The notes under the pieces: model-generated
What the model was told of the DNA's origin: nothing
Seen by the model: only the letters and a program-made list of their open reading frames with translations
Database searches by the model: none
Translations under genes and position numbers: made by a program
Source: DAOTTW01 sp034437615
Lineage (GTDB): Bacteria; Chloroflexota; Anaerolineae; Aggregatilineales; Phototrophicaceae
Direction: 5' to 3'
Assembly (NCBI GenBank): GCA_034437615.1
Contig: DAOTTW010000423.1
Coordinates: forward strand, 1-12,393
Length of the DNA stretch: 12,393 nt
Shown: positions 1-6,772 of the stretch, piece after piece
How the letters are laid out: each line of letters starts with the position of its first letter
Position numbering within the stretch: position 1 is the stretch's first letter

Positions 1-738
1 ATTGGCGCTGTTGCTGCCGCCGCAAGCGATACGCCGACGCCCACAGCATCCGATACGCCGACGCCATCACAGACGCCAAGCGATACGCCAAGCGATACGC
101 CCACAGCATCCGATACGCTAACCGATACGCCGACGCCAACACAGGCGCCAAGCGATACACTCACACCGTCTGACACGCTAGCGCCCACTGCGACCAGCAC
201 GGCCACGCCTACAGCGACGGCCACCACCCCCACCTCACAAACGCCAGCGCCGACCCGTGCACCGGAAAATTCGCCCACCCCTGGCCTGAGCATCAGCGAG
301 GGCGACGACGCGGCTGTGTTGTTGCGCTACGATGGGCGTACCCTGGTGCTATTCAATCGCAGTAGTGCACGCATTTTCCCACAGGACTTAAACTTTGTGT
401 TGTTTGAGCCGGCCAGCAATAACCCTGATAATTTTCGGCGTAGCGAGGTCTTTGAAGCGCGTGATTGGGGCAATCTATCGCGGGGGATTCGTTCCGAGCG
501 GTGTTTGCAGGTATGGGCGCTGCGCTATGCTTTTTTGCCACTGAACGAACCGCCTGCGGATATTTGCGTATCGCGTGCTTTTTATTTGCAGTCGGCCAAC
601 TCGTTCTGGTTTAGCGATGCCTACGACGAGGGTGCTTATTTTGAGGTGCGGCTGGGGCCGGATGTTATCACAAGCTGCCCGACAGCCCGCACGAACTCAC
701 TGCGTGAGCTGCGTTGCGTGTTTGATATTGATCGTTAG
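1..738 (+). CDS. 3' end of a probable secreted or surface-anchored protein with a Thr/Pro-rich linker and C-terminal Cys/Trp domain (partial)
   Basis: The frame is open from base 1 to the TAG at 736-738, so the gene starts outside the window; 245 residues are visible. Residues 9-60 are a low-complexity run of SDTPTP-like units, and residues 61-95 continue as Thr/Pro/Ala-rich linker. Such linkers are typical of extracytoplasmic stalks. Residues about 100-245 form a compact domain with Trp156, Trp172 and Trp203 and four cysteines (168, 189, 226, 239) that could form disulfides outside the cell. In Chloroflexota I recall similar small domains at the C-terminus of membrane Ser/Thr kinases and other surface proteins after a TPT linker, but the part that would identify this protein is missing. 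The GTG at 316 is not the real start because coding continues upstream. Probably first in an operon with the gene 46 bases downstream. The reading frame is sure, the role is not. Confidence 0.8.
   Translation: MGAVAAAASDTPTPTASDTPTPSQTPSDTPSDTPTASDTLTDTPTPTQAPSDTLTPSDTLAPTATSTATPTATATTPTSQTPAPTRAPENSPTPGLSISEGDDAAVLLRYDGRTLVLFNRSSARIFPQDLNFVLFEPASNNPDNFRRSEVFEARDWGNLSRGIRSERCLQVWALRYAFLPLNEPPADICVSRAFYLQSANSFWFSDAYDEGAYFEVRLGPDVITSCPTARTNSLRELRCVFDIDR
25..180 (+). repeat. Degenerate in-frame tandem repeat coding for SDTPTP units
   Basis: Units beginning agcgatacgcc or tccgatacgcc recur at uneven lengths of 12, 18, 24 and 30 bases, always a multiple of three. They encode SDTP, SDTPTA, SDTPTPTA and longer blocks. 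The repeat is coding and makes the stalk of the partial protein at the window start. Unit number is likely to vary between strains through slippage or recombination; that is inference from the structure. Confidence 0.8.
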
Positions 739-784
739 TGCCGCCCATCCAGCCGTTAATTCGCATCAACCAGAGAGAGAAGCC

Positions 785-1948
785 ATGTCATCACGGGATT
801 TAAACCAGGGGATTGAGGCCATCCGGCAAGGCAACACAGCAGAGGGCGCACGTCTGCTGCGCATCGCGCTCAAGGGGCAAGACGCGGACGCCTTACCAGC
901 GAGCACACGCGCAGTGGGCTATGTGTGGCTGGCAGAAACGCAGGACGACCTGCAATTCAAGATCGAGTGCTATCAACAAGCGCTCCAGATCGACCCATCG
1001 AACATGGTGATTCGGCAGCGGCTCGATGCATTGCTGGCGCAGACGGGCACCCAACCCAGCCCCCGCAGCACACAGGGCACCATGCAAGCAGGCAATACAC
1101 CGCCAGCGCAAGCCCCGCCGCTACAGCCCCCGCAGCAGCCCGCCCGCAATAATTCAGGGCAAAACGTCGCCACGATGCAGCGCTCGGTCGGCATTATTGG
1201 CGGGCCGAATGGCGCAGGCTCCGGCTTCTTCATCAGTCGGCATGGCATTGTCGCCACCACGCGCTATGTTGTGGGCGATAGCCGCGAACTGGATATTGCG
1301 CTGAGTGATAGCCAGGTCTTGCATGGTCAGGTGGTGCGGGCCTTCCCGCCGCTGGATTTGGCCTTCGTGCGCGTGGATGCACAGGTGTCGCGCTTGCCCA
1401 TCTTCGCCAATACATCCAGCATCCAGGCCAATGCACAACTCGTGGCGCTGGTGCACCCTGGCAAGGGCATGAAGACCACGCGCCGCGCAACAGAGCACCA
1501 AAGCGCACCGTACTGGTTCCCGACGTTTATGAACAACATCCCGGACGCAGGCGGCAACCCGGTCTATGAATTGCAGAATAATACGCTGGTCGGCATGATG
1601 ACCAGGAATAAGCGCCTGACGAATGGCTTCTATAGCGGCCTGCACATCGCCAAGATTCATGAAAGCCTGCAACAATACCTGCGGGAAGCGCAGAGCATCG
1701 GCAAGCAGGCCGCGTATTGTGTGCGCTGCGGCGCGTTATCACAGGCTGCGGCGTATGGCGGCTTCTACTGTGAACATTGCGGCGGGGTCCTGCCCTATGC
1801 AGAAGGGCAAGCGCGGCACCCACAGACGCAGCTTGTGCAGCTTTACGGTGAAGGCCAGCAAACGCCTTGCCCAAGCTGTTCAGCGACGGTGGGCTATCAT
1901 GATAACGTCTGCCTGCGCTGTGGTGTGACATATGGCCAGATCGGTTGA
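785..1948 (+). CDS. TPR / trypsin-like pseudoprotease / double zinc-ribbon protein
   Basis: 387 residues from the ATG at 785, preceded by a purine-rich AGAGAGAAG stretch. Residues about 5-85 look like two TPR-type helical repeats, the second with the ALQIDPSN signature. Residues about 88-127 are a Pro/Gln-rich linker. Residues about 132-300 have the S1C (HtrA/trypsin-like) fold pattern: GSGFFIS at 145-151, LDLAFVRVD at 190-198 and DAGGNP at 254-259. The catalytic Asp (191) is kept, but the His position is Tyr161 (TRYVV for NAHVV) and the Ser position is Ala255 (DAGG for NSGG), so it should not cleave peptides. Two zinc ribbons follow: Cys312/315/329/332 and Cys362/365/376/379. No signal peptide or membrane segment is seen, so it is probably cytoplasmic. 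The role is unknown; a binding or scaffold protein is the simplest inference. A start further upstream (575) would run through the preceding gene and is unlikely. Confidence 0.88.
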   Translation: MSSRDLNQGIEAIRQGNTAEGARLLRIALKGQDADALPASTRAVGYVWLAETQDDLQFKIECYQQALQIDPSNMVIRQRLDALLAQTGTQPSPRSTQGTMQAGNTPPAQAPPLQPPQQPARNNSGQNVATMQRSVGIIGGPNGAGSGFFISRHGIVATTRYVVGDSRELDIALSDSQVLHGQVVRAFPPLDLAFVRVDAQVSRLPIFANTSSIQANAQLVALVHPGKGMKTTRRATEHQSAPYWFPTFMNNIPDAGGNPVYELQNNTLVGMMTRNKRLTNGFYSGLHIAKIHESLQQYLREAQSIGKQAAYCVRCGALSQAAAYGGFYCEHCGGVLPYAEGQARHPQTQLVQLYGEGQQTPCPSCSATVGYHDNVCLRCGVTYGQIG

Positions 1949-1961
1949 TTGAAATCTTCGC

Positions 1962-1968
1962 AAAGGAG
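1962..1968 (+). promoter_or_regulatory. Shine-Dalgarno site fixing the start of the YbjN-like gene
   Basis: AAAGGAG lies 7 bases before the ATG at 1976, near-ideal spacing. It supports that ATG over the in-frame TTG at 1949, which has no such site. Confidence 0.85.
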
Positions 1969-1975
1969 CTTTTGC

Positions 1976-2455
1976 ATGTTACGCAGGAACCAATCACAGC
2001 AAGGCCAGAATATGGGTTTGTTGCAGCAGCACGCCCAAACCGTCGAGCAAATCCTCGCCATGCTGAATATCAACGTGCAGGACGCACGCCTGCCGATGGA
2101 GGAGGGCGACCGGGGCTACGGCTGGCATTTTCAGCGTGGCTCTGCGCTCATTGAGGTGTATGTGTTGCTAGCGCAGGACGAACGCAGCTATCTACAGGTG
2201 CTATCGCCCATCGTGCATCTGCCTCAAAGCGGCCTGCTGCCCATCTATCGGCGGATGTTAGAGCTTAATTTGTCGCTGACAAATGCCTCGCTGGGTGTCC
2301 ATAACGATGTCGTGTATGTGTTCAACGAGCGGCCCCTGGATGGCCTGGACGCCAACGAAGTGAATTACATTATCATGCAGCTTTCGGCCTATGCGGACGA
2401 CATCGACAACCAACTGGTGAACGAATTCGGGGCACGCCTATACAATCAAGCGTAG
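1976..2455 (+). CDS. YbjN-like (type III secretion chaperone-like fold) protein
   Basis: 159 residues. It resembles the YbjN family (PF10722): an N-terminal helix, an alpha/beta core, the block YLQVLSPIVHLP, then LLPIYRRMLELN, then VYVFNERPLDGLD, and a C-terminal helix containing YADDIDNQLVNEFGA. YbjN proteins share a fold with CesT-type secretion chaperones; in other bacteria they are tied to stress and motility phenotypes, with no enzyme activity known to me. There is no signal peptide or membrane segment. The gene lies 27 bases after the pseudoprotease stop with its own strong ribosome site, so the two are probably co-transcribed. A partner-binding or chaperone role for the neighbouring protein is inference only. 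Its TAG stop forms part of the outer arm of the palindrome at 2453-2481. Confidence 0.85.
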   Translation: MLRRNQSQQGQNMGLLQQHAQTVEQILAMLNINVQDARLPMEEGDRGYGWHFQRGSALIEVYVLLAQDERSYLQVLSPIVHLPQSGLLPIYRRMLELNLSLTNASLGVHNDVVYVFNERPLDGLDANEVNYIIMQLSAYADDIDNQLVNEFGARLYNQA

Positions 2456-2481
2456 CCGGACGCAGCTTGCTGCGTCCGCTA
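2453..2481. repeat. Intergenic palindrome, copy 1 (possible bidirectional terminator)
   Basis: The inner arms ggacgcagc and gctgcgtcc pair perfectly around a 2-base loop, and the outer tagc/gcta arms extend the stem past a single bulged C. It sits in the 45-base gap between two convergent genes, where a terminator would be useful, but there is no T-run directly after the stem on either strand. The same 24 bases recur in opposite orientation at 12329-12352, so it is also a dispersed repeat. Confidence 0.75.
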
Positions 2482-2500
2482 TGAAAAACGCACGACCACG

Positions 2501-3841
2501 CTATTGTGTGGTGCTGGTAAAGTGTGTCAGATAGGCCAGTAACGCGGCATATTCGAGGCCGTCTGCCGCTAGGCCGTTGCCCCCCTGCATCTGCTGGATG
2601 TGCGCATTAAGGTCAAAGGCGGCTTTGCCTGTCGGTTGATCTGGCAGTGTCGGCGTCTCGTTGCCCTGCCATCTGCGGCCATCTGCATGACAGGCGGCAC
2701 AACTGGCGGCGTGGTTCCAGCTTAGGCGCGGGTCGTCTGCGCCATGAAAGAGGCGGGCACCGAGCGACTGCTGCGGCGATGCGTTGCGGTTGCTCAGCGC
2801 GAACTGATCTGCCAGCGCATAAAAGCCGATGTCGATGTAGCTGAGCGTTTGATCGACGGCATCATGGGCGTAAATCGTCAGGTTGTCGCGGCTAAACACG
2901 ACATCACGCGGATTCGCACCGACCTGCACATGGGCCAGCGCCGTACCGTCGCGTAAATCAATCACGGATAGGGCATTGCTACCCGCATGAGCGACGATCA
3001 ACTGGTTGCGCAGGCTGTTTAGCGTGAGCGCATAGGGCAGGTGCACGTTGCGATCTGCCAATGACAACCAGATGCGCTGCTCCGGCAGCACTTGCAGCGT
3101 GCGCAAATCCAGCACATTCACCACAGGTACGAAACGGGCATCAGGCGCTTGTGATTCGTCGGCGTTGACGATGCTGCCAGGGATGTAGGCCAGCGCGTTG
3201 CGTGTATCCAGTGTGATGCTGCGCGATAGGCTGGCCCCGCTGGGCACTGTGCGCACAACCTCACCCAACGGCAGGTAAACCAAGCTGACATCGCCGCTAT
3301 ACAGGTGCGTCACGTACAGAAAATCCCCCCACAGCGCCAGCGCAGTCGGGTATGGCGGCGTCGGGATGCGCTGTATGACGCGCCCGCTATTCAGGTCGAT
3401 TTGGGCGATTTCGTGCGGCTCATGCCGAGAGATATAGGCGCTGTCTGCATCGGCTGCGATGACGTGGGCGGGCAGATTACCAACGCGATACACCGCACGC
3501 ACAGCTTCGTCATTCAGGTCGATCACGCTCAGCAAGCCATCGTCACGGCTGACCACCAGGCCCGTCGCGCCATCCGGCGTAATTGCCACGCTTTCTGGCG
3601 TGCGCCCGACCTCAAATTCTGCGTCAAGCTGCTTGTTCAGTGGGCGTATGAGGCTGGCCGTGCCTGTCATACGATTCGCGACCAGCAAGCGCCCCAGGCG
3701 CGTATAGGCCAGCGTGCCGCTTTCTGTGTGTACGACAGCGGGTGAGGGCAGATCATATAGGCCATCCTGCGCGCTGACTGTAATTGAGCCTAGCAGAAGT
3801 AGCAGCAGCGCTAACCGTTGTAAGCGGCGACGGTTCCGCAT
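2501..3841 (-). CDS. Secreted YVTN beta-propeller protein with C-terminal mono-heme cytochrome c domain
   Basis: 446 residues. The start chosen is the ATG at 3841-3839, which shares one base with the stop of the upstream gene (TGATG), a sign of translational coupling. Residues 1-24 are a signal peptide: Arg-rich start, a run of six Leu, and VSA before the likely cleavage site. Residues about 30-345 carry repeated propeller blades of the YVTN type, such as LLSVIDL, ALSVIDLRDG and VGANPRDVVFS. Residues about 355-446 look like a shortened di-heme peroxidase/MauG-type cytochrome segment: LGARLFHGADDPRLS, then the single heme site CAACH (Cys381, Cys384, His385). Met418 is a possible sixth heme ligand. 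It should act outside the cytoplasmic membrane in electron transfer; substrate and partner cannot be told. Only one CXXCH is present, whereas CCP/MauG relatives have two. Confidence 0.85.
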   Translation of the reverse strand: MRNRRRLQRLALLLLLLGSITVSAQDGLYDLPSPAVVHTESGTLAYTRLGRLLVANRMTGTASLIRPLNKQLDAEFEVGRTPESVAITPDGATGLVVSRDDGLLSVIDLNDEAVRAVYRVGNLPAHVIAADADSAYISRHEPHEIAQIDLNSGRVIQRIPTPPYPTALALWGDFLYVTHLYSGDVSLVYLPLGEVVRTVPSGASLSRSITLDTRNALAYIPGSIVNADESQAPDARFVPVVNVLDLRTLQVLPEQRIWLSLADRNVHLPYALTLNSLRNQLIVAHAGSNALSVIDLRDGTALAHVQVGANPRDVVFSRDNLTIYAHDAVDQTLSYIDIGFYALADQFALSNRNASPQQSLGARLFHGADDPRLSWNHAASCAACHADGRRWQGNETPTLPDQPTGKAAFDLNAHIQQMQGGNGLAADGLEYAALLAYLTHFTSTTQ

Positions 3842-4473
3842 CAATCGCGCTTTTTGCGTTCGTAGACGACTTTGCGGCGTGCATTTTTTGGTGATGTGCG
3901 GAATTGATAGAAGGCACCGAAGACGGCGAGCAAAGCCCAGACCGCAAACGCCACAAATTGCGCATCTTGATTTAAATTATTGACGACGGTCTCGGCATCG
4001 GCAATCGGCTGGGGCGTCAGCAGCACGACCACGCCCGCGACCATCGTCAGCGCACCCGTGATAGCCGTCGCCAGGACCAGCAATGGCCGCTGCAACCAGA
4101 CCGCCAGCACACCGCCAATCAGCGCCGCCACTACTATCGAGAATAGCAGCGTCACATCCTGCAAATTCGTCAGTGAGGTAAACGCGACAACCAGGCTTGC
4201 GCCCATCAACGCGCCCATCAGAAAGACGCCCACCATGAATAAGAGGTTGACGAGCGCGACCCCACCCAGGCCACCCAGCAGCGCCGCAATCACGATGATA
4301 AGCGCCGATGCGTCCAGGTTGCTGGCGATGGAGCCGAACAGCACCGCCCCGGCGATAAACCCCCAGATGGATAGCAAAATGCGGAAAAAGCGATAGCCGA
4401 CGAAGCAATTAATGCTGCCGAGCGTAATGCTCAGTATGGCGGCGCTGATCTGTGCGAGTTGTGCGTTATCCAT
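3841..4473 (-). CDS. DUF4203-like multi-pass membrane protein
   Basis: 210 residues from the ATG at 4473. About seven hydrophobic segments fill the chain, and the motif CFVGYRFFR followed by a Gly-rich helix resembles the DUF4203/TMEM198 family (PF13886). The last 20 residues are strongly basic (NARRKVVYERKKRD), expected to face the cytoplasm. The family's function in bacteria is not known to me. A longer form from the TTG at 4509 would add 12 residues and overlap the stop of hyuB; I prefer the ATG because TTG starts are rarer and the added residues are polar, although neither start has a good ribosome site. It is third in the minus-strand operon, 32 bases after hyuB, and overlaps the next gene by one base. 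Confidence 0.78.
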   Translation of the reverse strand: MDNAQLAQISAAILSITLGSINCFVGYRFFRILLSIWGFIAGAVLFGSIASNLDASALIIVIAALLGGLGGVALVNLLFMVGVFLMGALMGASLVVAFTSLTNLQDVTLLFSIVVAALIGGVLAVWLQRPLLVLATAITGALTMVAGVVVLLTPQPIADAETVVNNLNQDAQFVAFAVWALLAVFGAFYQFRTSPKNARRKVVYERKKRD

Positions 4474-4505
4474 AACGTGTGTTGTCTTTCGCTCTGTCTT
4501 ACGAT

Positions 4506-6116
4506 TCAATCATTTGCATCTGTTGCATTATAGGTCATATCCGCAGCGCTGCCATTGTCCCTGTGGTCCCCCCAGCCACCACCGCCCGGCGTTTCGATAA
4601 TCACGCGCTCCCCTGGGCTGAGGCGTGTGGTGTATTTGCCGCCTGCGATAGTTTCATCTGTGCCGCGCTGGATGCGATTCTGGCCCTGTGCGCCTGCTGC
4701 GCCCCCCTGCAAGCCGTAAGCTGGCCGAATGCGGCGTTCGCTATTGAGTGTGATCGTCACAGGCACCAGGAATTCATAGTCGCGGATGATGCCATCCCCG
4801 CCGCGATGTATACCCGCGCCGCCGGAGCCATCCCGCAGGGCATAGCGCCAGACCCGCATCGGCAAGGCCATTTCCAGCGCCTCAACCGGGGTATTTTGCG
4901 TGTTGGTCATGTGGCTCTGGCGGCCACTCAGCCCGTCCGCAGTGGGGCCAGCGCCATGACCGCCGCCGATGGTCTCGTAATAGACGAACTGCCGCCCGTT
5001 GTGCCTGCCGCCGACTGTGACGTTATTCATGCTGCCCTGGCTTGCCGCTGGCATCAGGCCCGGCAGCGCTTGTGCCAGCGCACCCAGCACCGCATCCACC
5101 ACGCGCTGACCCGTTTCGGTATTGCCGACGGCGACCGCCGCCGGAAAACGTGGATTCAACACGCTGCCCTCCGGCACACTGACCTGCACAGGCTCAAAGC
5201 AGCCCTGGTTCACGGGGATGTCGTCAGCCGCTAGCAAGCGCACGCAATACCATGTGGCGCTGCGCACGATGGCCGTTACAGCGTTCACGTTGCCGGCCAC
5301 CTGTGGCGCACTACCTGCAAAATCCACGTGCATCTGTGCGCCGCTGACGGTGATCGTGGCGCGTATCGGGATGCTGAATTCGGTTTGTCCGTCGCCCTCT
5401 AGTGCATCCTCAAACGTGTAGCTGCCATCCGGTATGCGCTCGATGATGGCCTGTGTCATGCGCAGCGAGTAATTCAGCAGGGCGTCGGCATGTTCCAGGG
5501 CGGTTGCGCTGCCGTGCTCGCTCAGGATGCCTAGCAAGCGTTTCTCTCCGCTGCGATGCGCGGCGAGTTGCGCTTCTAAATCCCCGATGCGTTCTTCGGG
5601 GTCGCGGCTGTTGGCGATAATCAACGCCTGCACGCCCTCGTTCGTCCAGCCGCTAAGCTGTAGCAGCACGGGCGGGATAATCAGCCCCTCCTGATACAAT
5701 TCCGTGCTCAGTGGCAGCGACCCCGGCGACATGCCGCCGACATCGGCGTGATGAGCGCGGCTGGCGATGTAAAATTGCACGCGGCCACCCGCATACACAG
5801 GCGAGACCAGCGTCACATCGGGTAAATGCGTGCCGCCGCGATACGGATCATTCAGCACGACCACATCACCGGGGTTCAGGCGCTCGAAGGCGTTCACGGC
5901 GTAGGCGACGGACGCGGGCATACTCCCCAGATGCACCGGGATGTGTGCAGCCTGGGCCACCATACGCGCTTCATGGTCGAACAGCGCACAGGAAAAATCC
6001 AGCCGTTCGCGTATATTGGGGCTGAAGCTGGCCCGTTGCAGTGTCGCGCCCATTGCTTCTGCGACGCTGGCGAACAGGTTCTTAAAGACCTCTAAGCTGA
6101 TGGCATCGACAGGCAT
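4506..6116 (-). CDS. hyuB: Hydantoinase B / oxoprolinase family subunit
   Basis: 536 residues, full length for a HyuB protein (hydantoinase_B, PF02538). The start matches the family (ISLEVFKNLF, then GATLQRASFSPNIRERLDFSCALFD). Conserved blocks with likely metal ligands are NDPYRGGTHLPD at residues 89-100 and AHHADVGG at 121-128. Also present are GDGQTEF, the Gly-rich ETIGGGHGAGPTADG and the C-terminal ETPGGGGWGD. Family members act with a HyuA-type subunit in ATP-dependent hydrolysis of N-methylhydantoin or 5-oxoproline, or in carboxylation of acetone or acetophenone. No HyuA lies beside this gene, so the reaction cannot be assigned. It begins 3 bases after the usp stop, so the two are almost certainly co-transcribed. 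Confidence 0.92.
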   Translation of the reverse strand: MPVDAISLEVFKNLFASVAEAMGATLQRASFSPNIRERLDFSCALFDHEARMVAQAAHIPVHLGSMPASVAYAVNAFERLNPGDVVVLNDPYRGGTHLPDVTLVSPVYAGGRVQFYIASRAHHADVGGMSPGSLPLSTELYQEGLIIPPVLLQLSGWTNEGVQALIIANSRDPEERIGDLEAQLAAHRSGEKRLLGILSEHGSATALEHADALLNYSLRMTQAIIERIPDGSYTFEDALEGDGQTEFSIPIRATITVSGAQMHVDFAGSAPQVAGNVNAVTAIVRSATWYCVRLLAADDIPVNQGCFEPVQVSVPEGSVLNPRFPAAVAVGNTETGQRVVDAVLGALAQALPGLMPAASQGSMNNVTVGGRHNGRQFVYYETIGGGHGAGPTADGLSGRQSHMTNTQNTPVEALEMALPMRVWRYALRDGSGGAGIHRGGDGIIRDYEFLVPVTITLNSERRIRPAYGLQGGAAGAQGQNRIQRGTDETIAGGKYTTRLSPGERVIIETPGGGGWGDHRDNGSAADMTYNATDAND

Positions 6117-6119
6117 GGC

Positions 6120-6584
6120 TCAGTTGTTTTTACCCGGTCGTATGAGCATCACAGGCACGTCAACCTCTTGCAGCACCTTATGCGCCACGCTGCCAAACAC
6201 ATAACGGGCTAGCCCCGTGCGCCCGTGCGACGACATCACAACCAGGTCCACACCCTCACCTCGGATGTAGTCGGAGATGAGCGGCGCGACCCCGGACCCC
6301 TCGATGAGTTGCACGCGGCAGGCTAGGCCCTGGCCGCGTAGCCGATTGCGCAGGCTGATGAGGCGTTGCTTGGTCTCCTCGCGCAATTGCTGGATTTGCA
6401 CCTCAGCGCCGGAGAGGGCAATTGAATCCGTGTATTCAGTGGCGGGCGTCTTAAAGACGTGCAGCAGGATGATTTCCGAGTCGTTGTTGTGTGCGATGTC
6501 TGCTGCGTGTGGTATGGCGCTCTCGCTCCATTGGGAGCCGTCAATTGGCACGACGATCTTTTTATAGCGGCTGTTGCTTGCCAT
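6120..6584 (-). CDS. Universal stress protein (UspA family, ATP-binding type)
   Basis: 154 residues from the ATG at 6584. It has the single-domain USP fold: YKKIVVPIDGSQWSESA at the N-terminus with the Asp that binds nucleotide in the family, a variable middle, then DLVVMSSHGRTGLARYVFGS and VPVMLIRP at the end. The G-2X-G-9X-G(S/T) type motif marks the ATP-binding class. These are small cytoplasmic proteins, usually dimers, that respond to stress, starvation or energy state. The ATG has CGGAG 7 bases upstream; a longer reading from 6635 adds 17 poorly supported residues. First gene of the minus-strand operon with hyuB, the DUF4203 gene and the cytochrome, so it may link that operon to stress or energy status (inference). 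Confidence 0.93.
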   Translation of the reverse strand: MASNSRYKKIVVPIDGSQWSESAIPHAADIAHNNDSEIILLHVFKTPATEYTDSIALSGAEVQIQQLREETKQRLISLRNRLRGQGLACRVQLIEGSGVAPLISDYIRGEGVDLVVMSSHGRTGLARYVFGSVAHKVLQEVDVPVMLIRPGKNN

Positions 6585-6591
6585 AAATAAA

Positions 6592-6596
6592 CTCCG
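6592..6596 (-). promoter_or_regulatory. Ribosome binding site of usp
   Basis: CGGAG on the minus strand, 7 bases before the ATG at 6584. It decides between this ATG and the in-frame start at 6635. Confidence 0.7.
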
Positions 6597-6610
6597 TTCT
6601 TTTCTGATAA

Positions 6611-6634
6611 CAGGCACTTTGCCTGATTCTAGCA
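6611..6634 (-). promoter_or_regulatory. Candidate extended -10 promoter of usp with an inverted repeat at the start site
   Basis: Read on the minus strand, TGCTAGAAT (6634-6626) fits an extended -10 element. No good -35 is visible, which extended -10 promoters tolerate. Just downstream, caggca/tgcctg arms with a 3-base spacer (6611-6625) fall on the expected transcription start, where an operator or a 5' hairpin could act. Prediction only. Confidence 0.35.
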
Positions 6635-6689
6635 CCGTTCAGTGCGTGTTGGATATGGGTTGTGTCGTTAGTTTTTAGTCGCAGGTGCA

Positions 6690-6719
6690 TTGACTTGCCC
6701 TATGCATGATCCCTATAAT
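6690..6719 (+). promoter_or_regulatory. Strong housekeeping-sigma promoter for the PucC-family transporter
   Basis: TTGACT (6690-6695) and a perfect TATAAT (6714-6719) are separated by 18 bases. Transcription would start near 6726, giving a leader of about 47 bases before the ATG at 6773. It is the best promoter match in the window. Confidence 0.75.
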
Positions 6720-6772
6720 GTCTGCGCAAAATCTGCATAAACCTACTAAAACTAGTGTAAATTGGTGGCAAC

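Noticed and set aside
25..180. CRISPR array or minisatellite in non-coding DNA
   Set aside because: Unit lengths differ, there are no unique spacers, and every unit keeps the reading frame of a Thr/Pro stalk.
316..738. Complete gene starting at the GTG at 316
   Set aside because: The same frame is open to base 1 and encodes a typical Thr/Pro linker, so the gene is cut by the window edge.
575..784. N-terminal extension of the pseudoprotease
   Set aside because: It overlaps the end of the preceding gene in another frame and has Cys-rich, non-TPR sequence; the ATG at 785 begins right at the TPR region.
1154..1675. 173-codon minus-strand open frame
   Set aside because: Antisense to the trypsin-like domain and without any motif or ribosome site.
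785..1948. Active HtrA/DegP-type serine protease
   Set aside because: Both the His and the Ser of the triad are replaced (Tyr161, Ala255), and no PDZ domain is present.
2453..2481. Classical rho-independent terminator
   Set aside because: The stem is strong but no T-run follows on either strand, and the element is repeated elsewhere, so it is called a dispersed palindrome with only possible terminator use.
4479..5234. 251-codon plus-strand open frame
   Set aside because: It lies antisense to hyuB, which has clear family motifs along its whole length; the Ala/Cys-rich translation has no recognisable domain.
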